A DNA stretch of 64,000 nt from the NCBI GenBank assembly GCA_028716365.1, contig JAQUPZ010000010.1:103153-167152 (forward strand), written 5' to 3'. Below are positions 44,397 to 52,724 of the stretch, piece after piece. The notes under the pieces are model-generated. The model was not told the DNA's origin. It worked only from the letters and a program-made list of their open reading frames with translations, and did no database searches. Position numbers and translations under genes: made by a program. Within the stretch, counting starts at the first letter, position 1. The number at the start of each line of letters is the position of its first letter. The stretch is from Kiritimatiellia bacterium. Lineage in GTDB: Bacteria > Verrucomicrobiota > Kiritimatiellia > UBA8416 > YA12-FULL-48-11.

Positions 44397-45414
44397 AATG
44401 ATGGGTAAAATTAAGCACGGTCCAATCGACGTGGTCGGGATTGACATTGGCACTACGGCTACTAAAGTAGCAAGGCTCCGTAAGGGCAATAACGCCATCT
44501 CTTTGATTGGGGTCGATGTTCTTCCAAAAGTCGATTTTCCCGAACAATCCAGTCAAACTCCTGTGGAACTACCTGCACTTCAAATACCTCCGAAGCTTAA
44601 GGGGCGTTATGCCTCGTTGGTTGTTTCAGGTCAGGCTGCCGTTATCAAATTATTGAGCTTCCCCGGCGCTTTTGATGCGGCCAGCGAGGCAAAAGTTGTT
44701 GGAAGCATTGGTCTTGACAATCCGGATAATTACCGAATCGGATATAAACTTATAGTTGAAGGCCATGGAAAGTCAGAATCAAGGATTTTAGCCGTCGCAC
44801 TGCCGGAAGCAGAAGCCGGCATTATTGCTGCATTACTTCCAACAGGTCTTCCGGCGCCGTTTTCCCTGGAGGTATCGGGCCTGGCAACAATGTCAACGTT
44901 CCTTCATAGTGTAGGAAAGTACATTATGGAAAACGCCGTGGGAGTAATCGACTTCGGTGCAAGAATAAGTACCTTCGCCTTGTTCAATAAAGGGTTGCTT
45001 GCGTTGATCAGAAGATTCAATTTCGGCACCAATACATTACTGGATAATGTTCAGCAGGCGCTTGGCGTCGACCGGGAAACTGCGCAGGGAATCGTCTCGG
45101 ATGGTTCGTTTGATATCTCACAGTCCGTAAGTGAAGTCATCGAGCCAATAGTGAAACAGCTGACTGTCTCCCGCGATTTTGTTGAACGCCGGGAGAACTG
45201 CCATATTTCAAAGATATATGTGTCCGGCGGTATAACAGTTTCACGGGACTCACTTGAAGAGATAAGGTCATCAATGGGGCTTGAAGTAGTTCTTTGGAAT
45301 CCCCTTGAGGGCCTTATAGTTACACAAGGAGCAATCCCTGAAAATATGACCGGCAAAGAATCACGTTTTTCGGCGGCAATAGGCGCGGCTTTAGCAACTT
45401 TTGAGGAAACATGA
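44380..45414 (+). CDS. pilM: type IV pilus inner-membrane platform protein PilM
   Basis: This 344-residue actin-like ATPase forms the cytoplasmic ring of the pilus alignment complex. The phosphate-1 loop is VVGIDIGTTATKVARL; the second phosphate/connecting segment is VGVIDFGARISTFALF, and ISKIYVSGGITVSRDSLEEI is the adenosine loop. It lacks a membrane segment and should bind the N-terminus of PilN. No clear ribosome site precedes ATG 44380, where a tandem duplication makes a decoy start. It opens the pilMNOP operon, with ATGA overlap to pilN. Confidence 0.9.
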   Translation: MKNFKEMMGKIKHGPIDVVGIDIGTTATKVARLRKGNNAISLIGVDVLPKVDFPEQSSQTPVELPALQIPPKLKGRYASLVVSGQAAVIKLLSFPGAFDAASEAKVVGSIGLDNPDNYRIGYKLIVEGHGKSESRILAVALPEAEAGIIAALLPTGLPAPFSLEVSGLATMSTFLHSVGKYIMENAVGVIDFGARISTFALFNKGLLALIRRFNFGTNTLLDNVQQALGVDRETAQGIVSDGSFDISQSVSEVIEPIVKQLTVSRDFVERRENCHISKIYVSGGITVSRDSLEEIRSSMGLEVVLWNPLEGLIVTQGAIPENMTGKESRFSAAIGAALATFEET

Positions 45415-46022
45415 ACCTTCGTGTAGATTTAATTTTAGAAACGGAACAACGCAGTGCCAGCGTGATAAACATAAAAGGCTTGATCCGTATTGTGTCCATC
45501 GTTGTCCCGCTGGTTATCGTCGCGATTATCGCTGTAATGATATCAAACATGATGAGTATCAACAACAGCCTCAAAGCGTTCGAAACAGAGCTTGCAGACA
45601 AGAACCCGAAGAAAGATGCCGCAATAAAATACAGGGAAGAACTTGGCAAGAACAGGCAGGCGCAGGAAGAACTCGAAGGCTGGCGTAAATCACGCATCGA
45701 CTGGGCTGACCAGCTCGTAAACATCAGGACTGTTATCCCCGACGAAATGCAGCTCACATCACTCAAGATCATGTACTCATGTGAACCATTTGAGAGTATT
45801 CCATCCAGAATTTTTTCGGTAATCATGAGAGGAAAAGCTTTTGGTGAACAGGCCAGGGTTCATGTCGAAAGACTTGGCAAAATCGAAAAGCATCCGGCTT
45901 TCACAAATGTACTTAAAGAGGCAAAAGTTATCGATTACAAGAAAAATGAAGAGCCTGGCGCAAAAGAAGATGAAATGTTGTTCCAGGTTGATGCCTCTTA
46001 TCAGCCGAGAAAGTTTAAATGA
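45411..46022 (+). CDS. pilN: type IV pilus assembly protein PilN-like
   Basis: This 203-residue bitopic protein has a short cytoplasmic N-terminus (MNLRVDLILETEQRSA) with the N-L-R pattern that resembles the PilM-binding INLLP of PilN, one membrane helix (about 29-50, IVSIVVPLVIVAIIAVMISNM), a coiled coil (about 50-90) and a ferredoxin-like periplasmic domain. The name follows gene order and shape rather than strong sequence identity. It overlaps pilM and pilO by ATGA, which suggests coupled synthesis in fixed ratio. Confidence 0.82.
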   Translation: MNLRVDLILETEQRSASVINIKGLIRIVSIVVPLVIVAIIAVMISNMMSINNSLKAFETELADKNPKKDAAIKYREELGKNRQAQEELEGWRKSRIDWADQLVNIRTVIPDEMQLTSLKIMYSCEPFESIPSRIFSVIMRGKAFGEQARVHVERLGKIEKHPAFTNVLKEAKVIDYKKNEEPGAKEDEMLFQVDASYQPRKFK

Positions 46023-46663
46023 AATTACCTGAGGATAAAAAAGAACGTACTAAGATACTGGTTCTGATAGGAATCGGGGTAGTAGTTGTTCTCTACCTGA
46101 TAGTCCAATTCGGCATACTTCCGTATTTCAAGGCGAAGAGGGACAAACTGGCAAAAATTGAACAGGTAAAAATAGATATTGGAAACGCCAACAGGGAAAT
46201 CGCTCAACATGAAAAAGATAAAGTTGAGAACCTTGATATACTTCGAAAAATAACCGATGTTTCAGACAAGTACGTCATCAAGCCGGTTTTGGGAAATTAC
46301 AAAATCAGCGCCAGCGAGGTTATCGAACCCATAACCAAGAAATTGAACTTGAAAATTGACCAATTCCGCCCGGTCGGACTTCTCTCCGAAGCGTCCCAGA
46401 CCTCATTCCGGGCCTTTTCCGCACGTCTCACAACAGTTTGCAGTTACGAGGAACTTATCTGTTTTATCAGGGAAATAGAAAACAATAATCCTCTTATATC
46501 TGTATTAAACATTTCAATTACGGGACAAGGGCAGGAAAACAAAGAAAAACACAAGGTGGTGTTTGAGGTGCAATGGCCGGCCTGGGCTGATCCGGAAATA
46601 CCGGTACAATTGGCCAAACAATTGAACGATTTATCAAAAACACCGGAATCAGGCACAAAATGA
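46019..46663 (+). CDS. pilO: type IV pilus assembly protein PilO-like
   Basis: This 214-residue bitopic protein has one membrane helix (about residues 13-36, ILVLIGIGVVVVLYLIVQFGIL), a charged coiled coil (about 40-75) and a periplasmic domain in which LTTVCSYEELICFIREIENNNPLISV matches the PilO pattern. It should pair with PilN in the inner-membrane alignment complex. ATGA overlaps lie at both ends. Confidence 0.83.
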   Translation: MKLPEDKKERTKILVLIGIGVVVVLYLIVQFGILPYFKAKRDKLAKIEQVKIDIGNANREIAQHEKDKVENLDILRKITDVSDKYVIKPVLGNYKISASEVIEPITKKLNLKIDQFRPVGLLSEASQTSFRAFSARLTTVCSYEELICFIREIENNNPLISVLNISITGQGQENKEKHKVVFEVQWPAWADPEIPVQLAKQLNDLSKTPESGTK

Positions 46664-47139
46664 AAATCAGGATGATATTAACACTTTGTTTTGTTCTGAC
46701 ACTGGCACATCAGTCAGTTTTCAGCCAGGAAGCTGCCCCATCCTCCCCTGCGCCTGTAGTAGCATCGACTGCACCACCGCAAGTACAGAGGGACCCGTTC
46801 TGGCCTGTAGGTTACAGGCCAGGTCAGGAAACATTTGAGCACGCCGTCTCGAACAGGGTTGATGGCTCAAAGGGTCCCGGCAATACGGGTACTGCTGTAA
46901 CACCCGCAACTCCCCGGGTAATTGTAATCACCTGGCCGAACCTCAAAATCAAGGGGCTGATCAAACAATCCGATGGCTCGCATCTTGCAATCATTGACGG
47001 GGTAGGCATTGTCGAACCGGGCCAGACAATTTCCATTCTGAAAGACAACATGGTTTTCAAAATAAAGATCAAGGACGTAACCGAAAAAGGAGTATACCAG
47101 CAGAAACTGGATTATAAACCTTACGTAAAAAAACCGTAA
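46660..47139 (+). CDS. pilP: PilP-like pilus assembly protein
   Basis: This 159-residue exported protein has a signal peptide (about residues 1-22, ILTLCFVLTLAHQSVFSQ), a Pro/Ala-rich linker, the RDPFWPVGY motif typical of PilP and GspC linkers, and a C-terminal homology region with beta strands (about 85-155: LKIKGLIKQSDGSHLAIIDG, GQTISILKDNMVFKIKI). No lipobox Cys is present, unlike many PilP proteins. Its place after pilO and before a secretin supports the call. Confidence 0.78.
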   Translation: MKIRMILTLCFVLTLAHQSVFSQEAAPSSPAPVVASTAPPQVQRDPFWPVGYRPGQETFEHAVSNRVDGSKGPGNTGTAVTPATPRVIVITWPNLKIKGLIKQSDGSHLAIIDGVGIVEPGQTISILKDNMVFKIKIKDVTEKGVYQQKLDYKPYVKKP

Positions 47140-47166
47140 GGGTTTTATTAATGGAGGAAGAAAGCT

Positions 47167-47868
47167 ATGAAACAAACGAAATTGATATTATCAACTGTAG
47201 TTGTGGCAACCATATCTGTTCTTATGGCATTGATTTCCGGTTGCGAAAAGGATAACGACACCGGATCCGATCTGGATGCATACTTCGCCGCTAATCCTTA
47301 CCTTTCTGATCCAAGAGGCGATTATGACAACACAGGAATGGAAATCGACCCTGCTCAGGCAACAGCGTCTGCCGTAGGTCAAAAAATTAATTTCTTCGTA
47401 AGTGGCGGCCATGCACCGTACTCATGGGGTGTTTCCACGCCTTCTGCCGGATCCGTCGCCGCGCAGGCCAAGACCCAATACGGTATTTACACAGTCGCCG
47501 CAATCGCAAATAATAGCGTTGTAGTATCAGATTCCCGAGGCAAATCTGTAATTGCAGACATATCAACTGGAGCAGGCGGCCTGACCATTACACCAGCAGG
47601 ATACTCATTTACCTCTTCTTTCACAAATGGTGAAACCACCGTAGCCCTGGCATTTGCAGCTGCCGCAGGCGATACAATTCAATTCACAGCTTCGGGAGGT
47701 AACCCTCCTTATTCATGGACAGTCAGTATTAGTTCTCTAGGCACAATTAATAACGGCTTATACACTTTCCCGAATCCCACAACTGACGTTGGCGACAACA
47801 CGATCATTGTTAAAGACAGTGCGGGAGATATAGCATCGGTAACGGTTACAACAGCATATAAACCATAA
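47167..47868 (+). CDS. lipoprotein with two Ig-like repeats, between pilP and pilQ
   Basis: This 233-residue protein has a lipoprotein signal with lipobox ISGC (Cys26). Two similar segments follow: KINFFVSGGHAPYSWGVSTP (about 78-97) and DTIQFTASGGNPPYSWTVS (about 168-186). Each is followed by a strand-rich stretch ending in NSVVVSDSRGKS or NTIIVKDSAGDI. This S-G-G-x-x-P-Y-S-W repeat is typical of putative Ig-like domains. I know no pilus gene of this kind at this place. A secretin pilotin or a surface cap of the PilQ channel is possible. GGAGG lies before its ATG, and pilQ follows after 27 bases. Confidence 0.75.
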   Translation: MKQTKLILSTVVVATISVLMALISGCEKDNDTGSDLDAYFAANPYLSDPRGDYDNTGMEIDPAQATASAVGQKINFFVSGGHAPYSWGVSTPSAGSVAAQAKTQYGIYTVAAIANNSVVVSDSRGKSVIADISTGAGGLTITPAGYSFTSSFTNGETTVALAFAAAAGDTIQFTASGGNPPYSWTVSISSLGTINNGLYTFPNPTTDVGDNTIIVKDSAGDIASVTVTTAYKP

Positions 47869-47895
47869 TTAATATGGTAATAACGGAGGAATACA

Positions 47896-49965
47896 ATGAG
47901 AAATAGATTATACATCGTAGCGATGACCATCGTAGTAGGTCTGGTTTATTTGATCAATGCGCAGGAAAAGCCTGCCGCACCGCCAGCGGGTGGAGAGGCG
48001 GCAAAACCTGCCGCACAGGTCCAGACGGCTCCGGCCGTTGAACTGGTACCGGTACCGGCAGTAGAGCCGGCATCACCCCCAGCCAAGGTTGTATCCACTT
48101 CAATTGTCGAGACACCTCCTTCCATGGTAGTTATAGAATCCACGGCACCTAAGACGACGGAGGTTGCCAAGGTAACAGAACCTGCGACAACCCCGGCGAC
48201 GAAACCACCGGCCGCACCAAAGGTTGAGACATCTCCAGCCCCTGCAGGAAAGGCGCCTGCACCTGTTGTTGTCGTCACCAACCAGCCGGCAAAGCCACCT
48301 GAAACTGAATTCGTGGCCCTGCCCGAACAAAAGGAAAAAGAAATCAAGGGTGCCATTGCCCAGATGAGTACCAACGAGACGCTGAGCATTGCCCTTGATG
48401 ATGTCGACATGGCGGATGTGATACGCATGTTCACCCGCCTCTCAAAGGCAAACATCATAGTCAATCCTTCAAATCTTGTCGGCAAAGTAACGGTAAATCT
48501 CGCTGATGTTGAATGGAAAACGGCCCTTACTTCGATTCTCGATATGCATAACCTTCAGATTATTGAGAAGACGCCCAATTCAAATGTATTCAGTATCGTT
48601 CCGAAGACACCAGGCGCGCCTGAACCATTGGTAGTCGAGACCATGTTCCTGAAGTATGCATCGGTGTCCAACGTTGAATCGGTAGTGAAATCCATGGCCC
48701 CGGCGCCGGGTTCCGTCTCAACTTTTGCATCGCGAAATGCCCTTGTTGTCCGGGCCACATCCGCGCAAATGAGCGAAATCAAGGAGACTCTCAAGGGAAT
48801 TGACACAATGCGCGAACAGGTTTTCATCGAAGCAAAGTTCATGGAGCTTAACGACGAAGCCATAAAGGACCTTGGTATCAACTGGCAGGTACTACAGGGT
48901 TATAATGTCAGCGCCGGAAATCTTAAATTGGATTACAACGAGAGCAGGAAATGGGATCAAAGTCAAAAGGATGCTGTTAGCCAGTGGGACAAGAGGTCGA
49001 ACATTGACACCCTTCAGAAGCTTTATGGCCTCGATGGCCTGCAGTATGAAGATAGAGTTGATACCATATCTTTTCTCCAGAATCCAGGAGGAGATGCAAT
49101 TCAACAAGTTACAACTGTGCGAAAACCTGTAAGGCAAGTCGATGATATAATAAACAAAGGGAAAGACATAACTTCAGATGTTGCTGATTCCTTTACAAAA
49201 GGCGTATCGGACGTTCGTACTGCAGTACTTGGTGCACAGGATTTTCAACTTATGCTTAGCGCTCTGAAACAGATGAACGGCGTTAGCGTGGTTTCCAATC
49301 CTAAAATCATGGTGGCTAACGAAGAACCTGCCATCATACACATCGGACAGGAGGAAAGACCCTTTGTTTCAAGCGTTACCCCCGGCCAGCAGGGTATCGC
49401 ACCTGTTGTCACCTACAATCCAGGCACACCGGTTCAAATTGGCGTCAAGCTGACCGTAACCCCAACAGTAAACACTGAAAGTAATATTACTGTTAAGATT
49501 GAGCCGGAACTTACGCGAGTCCTCAAAGATGCAGTGGCTCCTAACGGGCAGACATATCCGATTGTAGCCAAGAAAACCATCAAAACGGTTTTCTGCCTTG
49601 AAAGCGGTAAAACAGTCGCAATTGGAGGTTTGACAGAAACCGACGATCGGGATAACACGATGAAGATCCCGCTCTTGGGAGACATTCCTTTAATTGGAAA
49701 ATACTTATTCTCCTGGACGCATCAGGTAAAAGGTCAGACAGAGACTATTATATTCGTAACGGTTGGACTGGCAATTCCCGAAGCCGTTGAGGCAGACACC
49801 GGCCTTCCGGAAGATGCAGAACTGGTACAGCGGAAAATGCTGGAATCCAAGCTAAAGAGGCATAAAAATCGTCAGGATCTGGAAAAGAGAAGTACCGAGG
49901 TCGACGAGGTATTAAACACGAATTCCGATAAAGCGAAATCACGCCTCCTGAAAATGTCCAAATAG
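47896..49965 (+). CDS. pilQ: secretin, PilQ/GspD-like outer-membrane channel
   Basis: This 689-residue protein has a signal peptide (to about 23, ending VYLINAQEK), a Pro/Ala-rich low-complexity linker (about 25-140), an STN/secretin N-domain (about 158-220: DVDMADVIRMFTRLSKANIIV), another N-domain (about 240-305) and the C-terminal secretin channel (about 430-625), with SVVSNPKIMVANEEPAIIHIG and SGKTVAIGGLTETDD, then KIPLLGDIPLIGKYLFSW. A charged tail (about 640-689) is unusual in length. AMIN domains of many PilQ proteins are not visible; GspD cannot be excluded, but the pilMNOP operon favours PilQ. GGAGG lies before the ATG. Confidence 0.9.
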   Translation: MRNRLYIVAMTIVVGLVYLINAQEKPAAPPAGGEAAKPAAQVQTAPAVELVPVPAVEPASPPAKVVSTSIVETPPSMVVIESTAPKTTEVAKVTEPATTPATKPPAAPKVETSPAPAGKAPAPVVVVTNQPAKPPETEFVALPEQKEKEIKGAIAQMSTNETLSIALDDVDMADVIRMFTRLSKANIIVNPSNLVGKVTVNLADVEWKTALTSILDMHNLQIIEKTPNSNVFSIVPKTPGAPEPLVVETMFLKYASVSNVESVVKSMAPAPGSVSTFASRNALVVRATSAQMSEIKETLKGIDTMREQVFIEAKFMELNDEAIKDLGINWQVLQGYNVSAGNLKLDYNESRKWDQSQKDAVSQWDKRSNIDTLQKLYGLDGLQYEDRVDTISFLQNPGGDAIQQVTTVRKPVRQVDDIINKGKDITSDVADSFTKGVSDVRTAVLGAQDFQLMLSALKQMNGVSVVSNPKIMVANEEPAIIHIGQEERPFVSSVTPGQQGIAPVVTYNPGTPVQIGVKLTVTPTVNTESNITVKIEPELTRVLKDAVAPNGQTYPIVAKKTIKTVFCLESGKTVAIGGLTETDDRDNTMKIPLLGDIPLIGKYLFSWTHQVKGQTETIIFVTVGLAIPEAVEADTGLPEDAELVQRKMLESKLKRHKNRQDLEKRSTEVDEVLNTNSDKAKSRLLKMSK

Positions 49966-50163
49966 AGTTGTTATTGAAATTCGCCTTGTATGTTACGAGG
50001 TGGCCCGCACACTCCGTTGCGCGGGCAGTAGGCTGCGTTCAAAGCGTCAAGCTTGTCCCTCCTATATAACACAATACGTCATAATATTTATTAATCGCGT
50101 ATGGATGAATGTTTGTGTATATTTATTCTCGGGTTCTTATATATTATTAATTAGTGAGGCAGA

Positions 50164-51846
50164 ATGAAATCGTTCAGACGAGAAGTGTGGAGTTATGCCA
50201 TCCTGCTGATAATCCTGTTTTGTATTGCATCTATTGCCGTATGGCAAACCATAACATATTTTCAGGAGTTCACCTTTTCACCTGAAGATATGACTTTTCC
50301 GATAGTCATGTGGAGCCTGACTCTTGGCTTTATGCTCATCGCAGGGGCATACGGGCTTTGGGCTATAAAGTTTTCCGCCCAGGCAGAGAGCCGTCGCAGG
50401 ATAGGGCGATTTGTGGATGCAATGGATTACTTCAGCGACGGCCTGCTGGTAGTGGACAGAAACGGACAAATCACCGGGTCAAATCCGGCTGCTGAAAAGA
50501 TCACCTGCACAACGGTTGAAAAAGAGAAATCCCTTCTATCTGTCTGCCCTTCCCTGTCGGACCAGGATGTAAACATACTCTTGCACAGTAATGAGCCGAT
50601 CGAAGTGGAACGAACGGCCATGATGTCAGGATCACCGAAAACGCTTCGTTATCGTTCACAGCCATCTGAAGACTTGACGTTAATAGAAATAAGCGATGTT
50701 ACAACCCTCAACACAGAACGTCTGCATAACAGGCAAAAAGCACGGCTTCAACTTGTCGGCCACCTTGCGCGCGGAATGGCCCATGACTTCAACCGGCTTT
50801 TGTGCGAGATTTCAGCTCATGCATCACTTGTGAAACGTGTTCCACCCGGCTCACCGGAAATGAATCACTCTCTGGAAGAACTGGGAAAAAATGTTGAAAA
50901 AGGCATGACACTTGCAGGACATCTTCTTGGACTCGCCCAGCCTGACCTTGCGGCCCAATTTACCGATTCGCTTGGGTTTTATGTCAACAGGACTGCTGAG
51001 CTTCTTCGCGGCAGTCTGCCTCATGGATGGCAGGTTGACATATCCATCCATGAGGAGTTTCCAACCGTCGGACTCACAGGGATACAGATAGAACAGGTGG
51101 TATTCAATCTGGGTATCCTTGCTGCAGATGCTTCGAAAACACCGGGAATCATGAAGATTGCCGTAATGAAACCACACCAGAACTATCTGGATGGCGTGAA
51201 AAAAGAACTTGCCGCAATTATCATGGTCACTGCCTCCGGTTCTGATATGTCTGCAATTGCAAGTCAATCAGCAACAGAGAGAACTTACGGGGACTCAGGC
51301 ATAATCCTCTCTATTGTCCGTTCCATCATCGAAGAAGCCGATGGTTCCCTGGAATGTCTTACAGCTGTTGACGGTTCCACTGTTTACCGTGTCGGCATTC
51401 CATTCGGTAATCTTCCTGTAACCTCAAAGGATAGTTCTGCTGAACTGGCCGATGAGTTGAAAACCTATATTGCTCAATGGTCAATCCTCATTGCTGGATC
51501 CACGAAAGAAACAGGCATGCTACAACAGCATTTGCATTCCATTAACGCCAAAATCGAAACTGTTGACAATGTCATGTCGTTACTTTCCCGTATTGAAGAG
51601 GATCGGGACCTGGATGTTATGGTTATAAGCAAACAAATTCTTGGCCAGGAAACCAAGGGCCTGCTGAAAGCCATCCTTAAACTTCGCCCTTCAGCCGGTA
51701 TTGTCGTGCTCTGCGAAAACCCGAACATCGAATCTGAAGGCATTTCAAATGAGGTTGTATTTGAATCTGTCCGGTCCAACCCCAACAAGATTCTTTCAGC
51801 GCTTCTTGAAGCAAGAAGCCTAACCGCATCACGCGCACACAGGTAA
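50164..51846 (+). CDS. degenerate membrane hybrid histidine kinase (pseudo-kinase with pseudo-receiver)
   Basis: This 560-residue protein has two membrane helices (about 9-31 and 46-67), a PAS domain (about 80-180) and a HisKA helix with His207 (LARGMAHDFNRLL). The ATPase part is damaged: the N box is FNLGILAADA, with Leu319 replacing the Mg-binding Asn; the G1 box VTASGSD has Ala where Asp is needed; and G2 reads GDSGIILSIVRS. The C-terminal domain (about 440-550) has the shape of a receiver but ILIAGSTKE in place of the acidic pair and VMVISKQIL where the phospho-accepting Asp belongs. It probably signals by binding only. It follows pilQ by 198 bases, with GAGG before the ATG. Confidence 0.8.
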   Translation: MKSFRREVWSYAILLIILFCIASIAVWQTITYFQEFTFSPEDMTFPIVMWSLTLGFMLIAGAYGLWAIKFSAQAESRRRIGRFVDAMDYFSDGLLVVDRNGQITGSNPAAEKITCTTVEKEKSLLSVCPSLSDQDVNILLHSNEPIEVERTAMMSGSPKTLRYRSQPSEDLTLIEISDVTTLNTERLHNRQKARLQLVGHLARGMAHDFNRLLCEISAHASLVKRVPPGSPEMNHSLEELGKNVEKGMTLAGHLLGLAQPDLAAQFTDSLGFYVNRTAELLRGSLPHGWQVDISIHEEFPTVGLTGIQIEQVVFNLGILAADASKTPGIMKIAVMKPHQNYLDGVKKELAAIIMVTASGSDMSAIASQSATERTYGDSGIILSIVRSIIEEADGSLECLTAVDGSTVYRVGIPFGNLPVTSKDSSAELADELKTYIAQWSILIAGSTKETGMLQQHLHSINAKIETVDNVMSLLSRIEEDRDLDVMVISKQILGQETKGLLKAILKLRPSAGIVVLCENPNIESEGISNEVVFESVRSNPNKILSALLEARSLTASRAHR

Positions 51847-51878
51847 TAGTTCTTTCCTTATCGTTACATCAGGACGTG

Positions 51879-52724
51879 TCATGGGATCAGTATATTATCG
51901 ATAAGTCTTGTTCGTCCGACCTTCACTGCCACGGCTACCAGTGTAATATTCTGAACAATTGTCACAGGCTGTAATGTAGTGTAATCAACTGCCTCGATAT
52001 ATTCTATTTCAGAAGGCTGTACATCTGTTTCAATGATCTCCCGTATTTTCCCTCTTAATACCGAGGTGTTTCTGACACCTTGTTCATATAATCGCCGGGC
52101 ATGACATAAAGAAACATAAATGTTCACAGCGCGCTTACGCTCATCCTGGGACAGATAAGTGTTGCGGGAACTCATCGCCAAACCGTCAGGTTCCCTTATA
52201 ATTGGCCCAATAATAATCTCCACGGGAAAATTAAGATCCCGCACCATCTGCTCGATCACCCTGGCCTGCTGGGCATCCTTGCCACCGAAAACCGCCACAT
52301 GTGGCTGAACAATATTAAACAGTTTCGCCACAATAGTTAAAACACCCTGGAAATGACCGGGCCGGAATTTCCCGCACAGACCGGTGGACAGTTTCTCTTC
52401 TTCCACGTACACGCTGTGATCGTTCGTATAAATATCGTCTGCGGAAGGGCGGAACACAATATCCACGCCTTCCCGCTCACAAAGCATATCGTCTTTAGTC
52501 TCGTCCCTGGGATATTTATCGAAATCCTCGTTCGGGCCGAACTGTACAGGGTTTACAAATGAACTTAAAACTACGATATCCGATTTATTTCTGGCGATTC
52601 TGACAAGCGACATATGGCCTTCGTGAAGGAATCCCATTGTAGGTACAAACCCTATGCACCGGCATTTTTGACGGGTCTGAATGGCAAGAGACTGCATCGC
52701 ACTTACCATCGAAATGATTTTCAT
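51879..52724 (-). CDS. panC: pantoate--beta-alanine ligase
   Basis: This 281-residue enzyme makes pantothenate from pantoate and beta-alanine with ATP, the last step of vitamin B5 synthesis in the cytoplasm. GFVPTMGFLHEGHMSLV carries the HxGH nucleotide site; FVNPVQFGPNEDFDKYPR, FGGKDAQQARVI and GLAMSSRNTYLS (the KMSKS-like loop) are all present. Length is the family norm (about 280). Its ATG overlaps the TGA of the upstream histidine kinase (ATGA, 52,721-52,724), so the two are co-translated, an unusual pairing. Other pantothenate genes are not in view. Confidence 0.95.
   Translation of the reverse strand: MKIISMVSAMQSLAIQTRQKCRCIGFVPTMGFLHEGHMSLVRIARNKSDIVVLSSFVNPVQFGPNEDFDKYPRDETKDDMLCEREGVDIVFRPSADDIYTNDHSVYVEEEKLSTGLCGKFRPGHFQGVLTIVAKLFNIVQPHVAVFGGKDAQQARVIEQMVRDLNFPVEIIIGPIIREPDGLAMSSRNTYLSQDERKRAVNIYVSLCHARRLYEQGVRNTSVLRGKIREIIETDVQPSEIEYIEAVDYTTLQPVTIVQNITLVAVAVKVGRTRLIDNILIP

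Noticed and set aside
49999..50040. A GC-rich hairpin (GCCCGC ... GCGGGC) after pilQ as intrinsic terminator.
   Set aside because: The stem is only 6 bases, the loop is long and there is no T-run; it may still aid termination but I do not list it.
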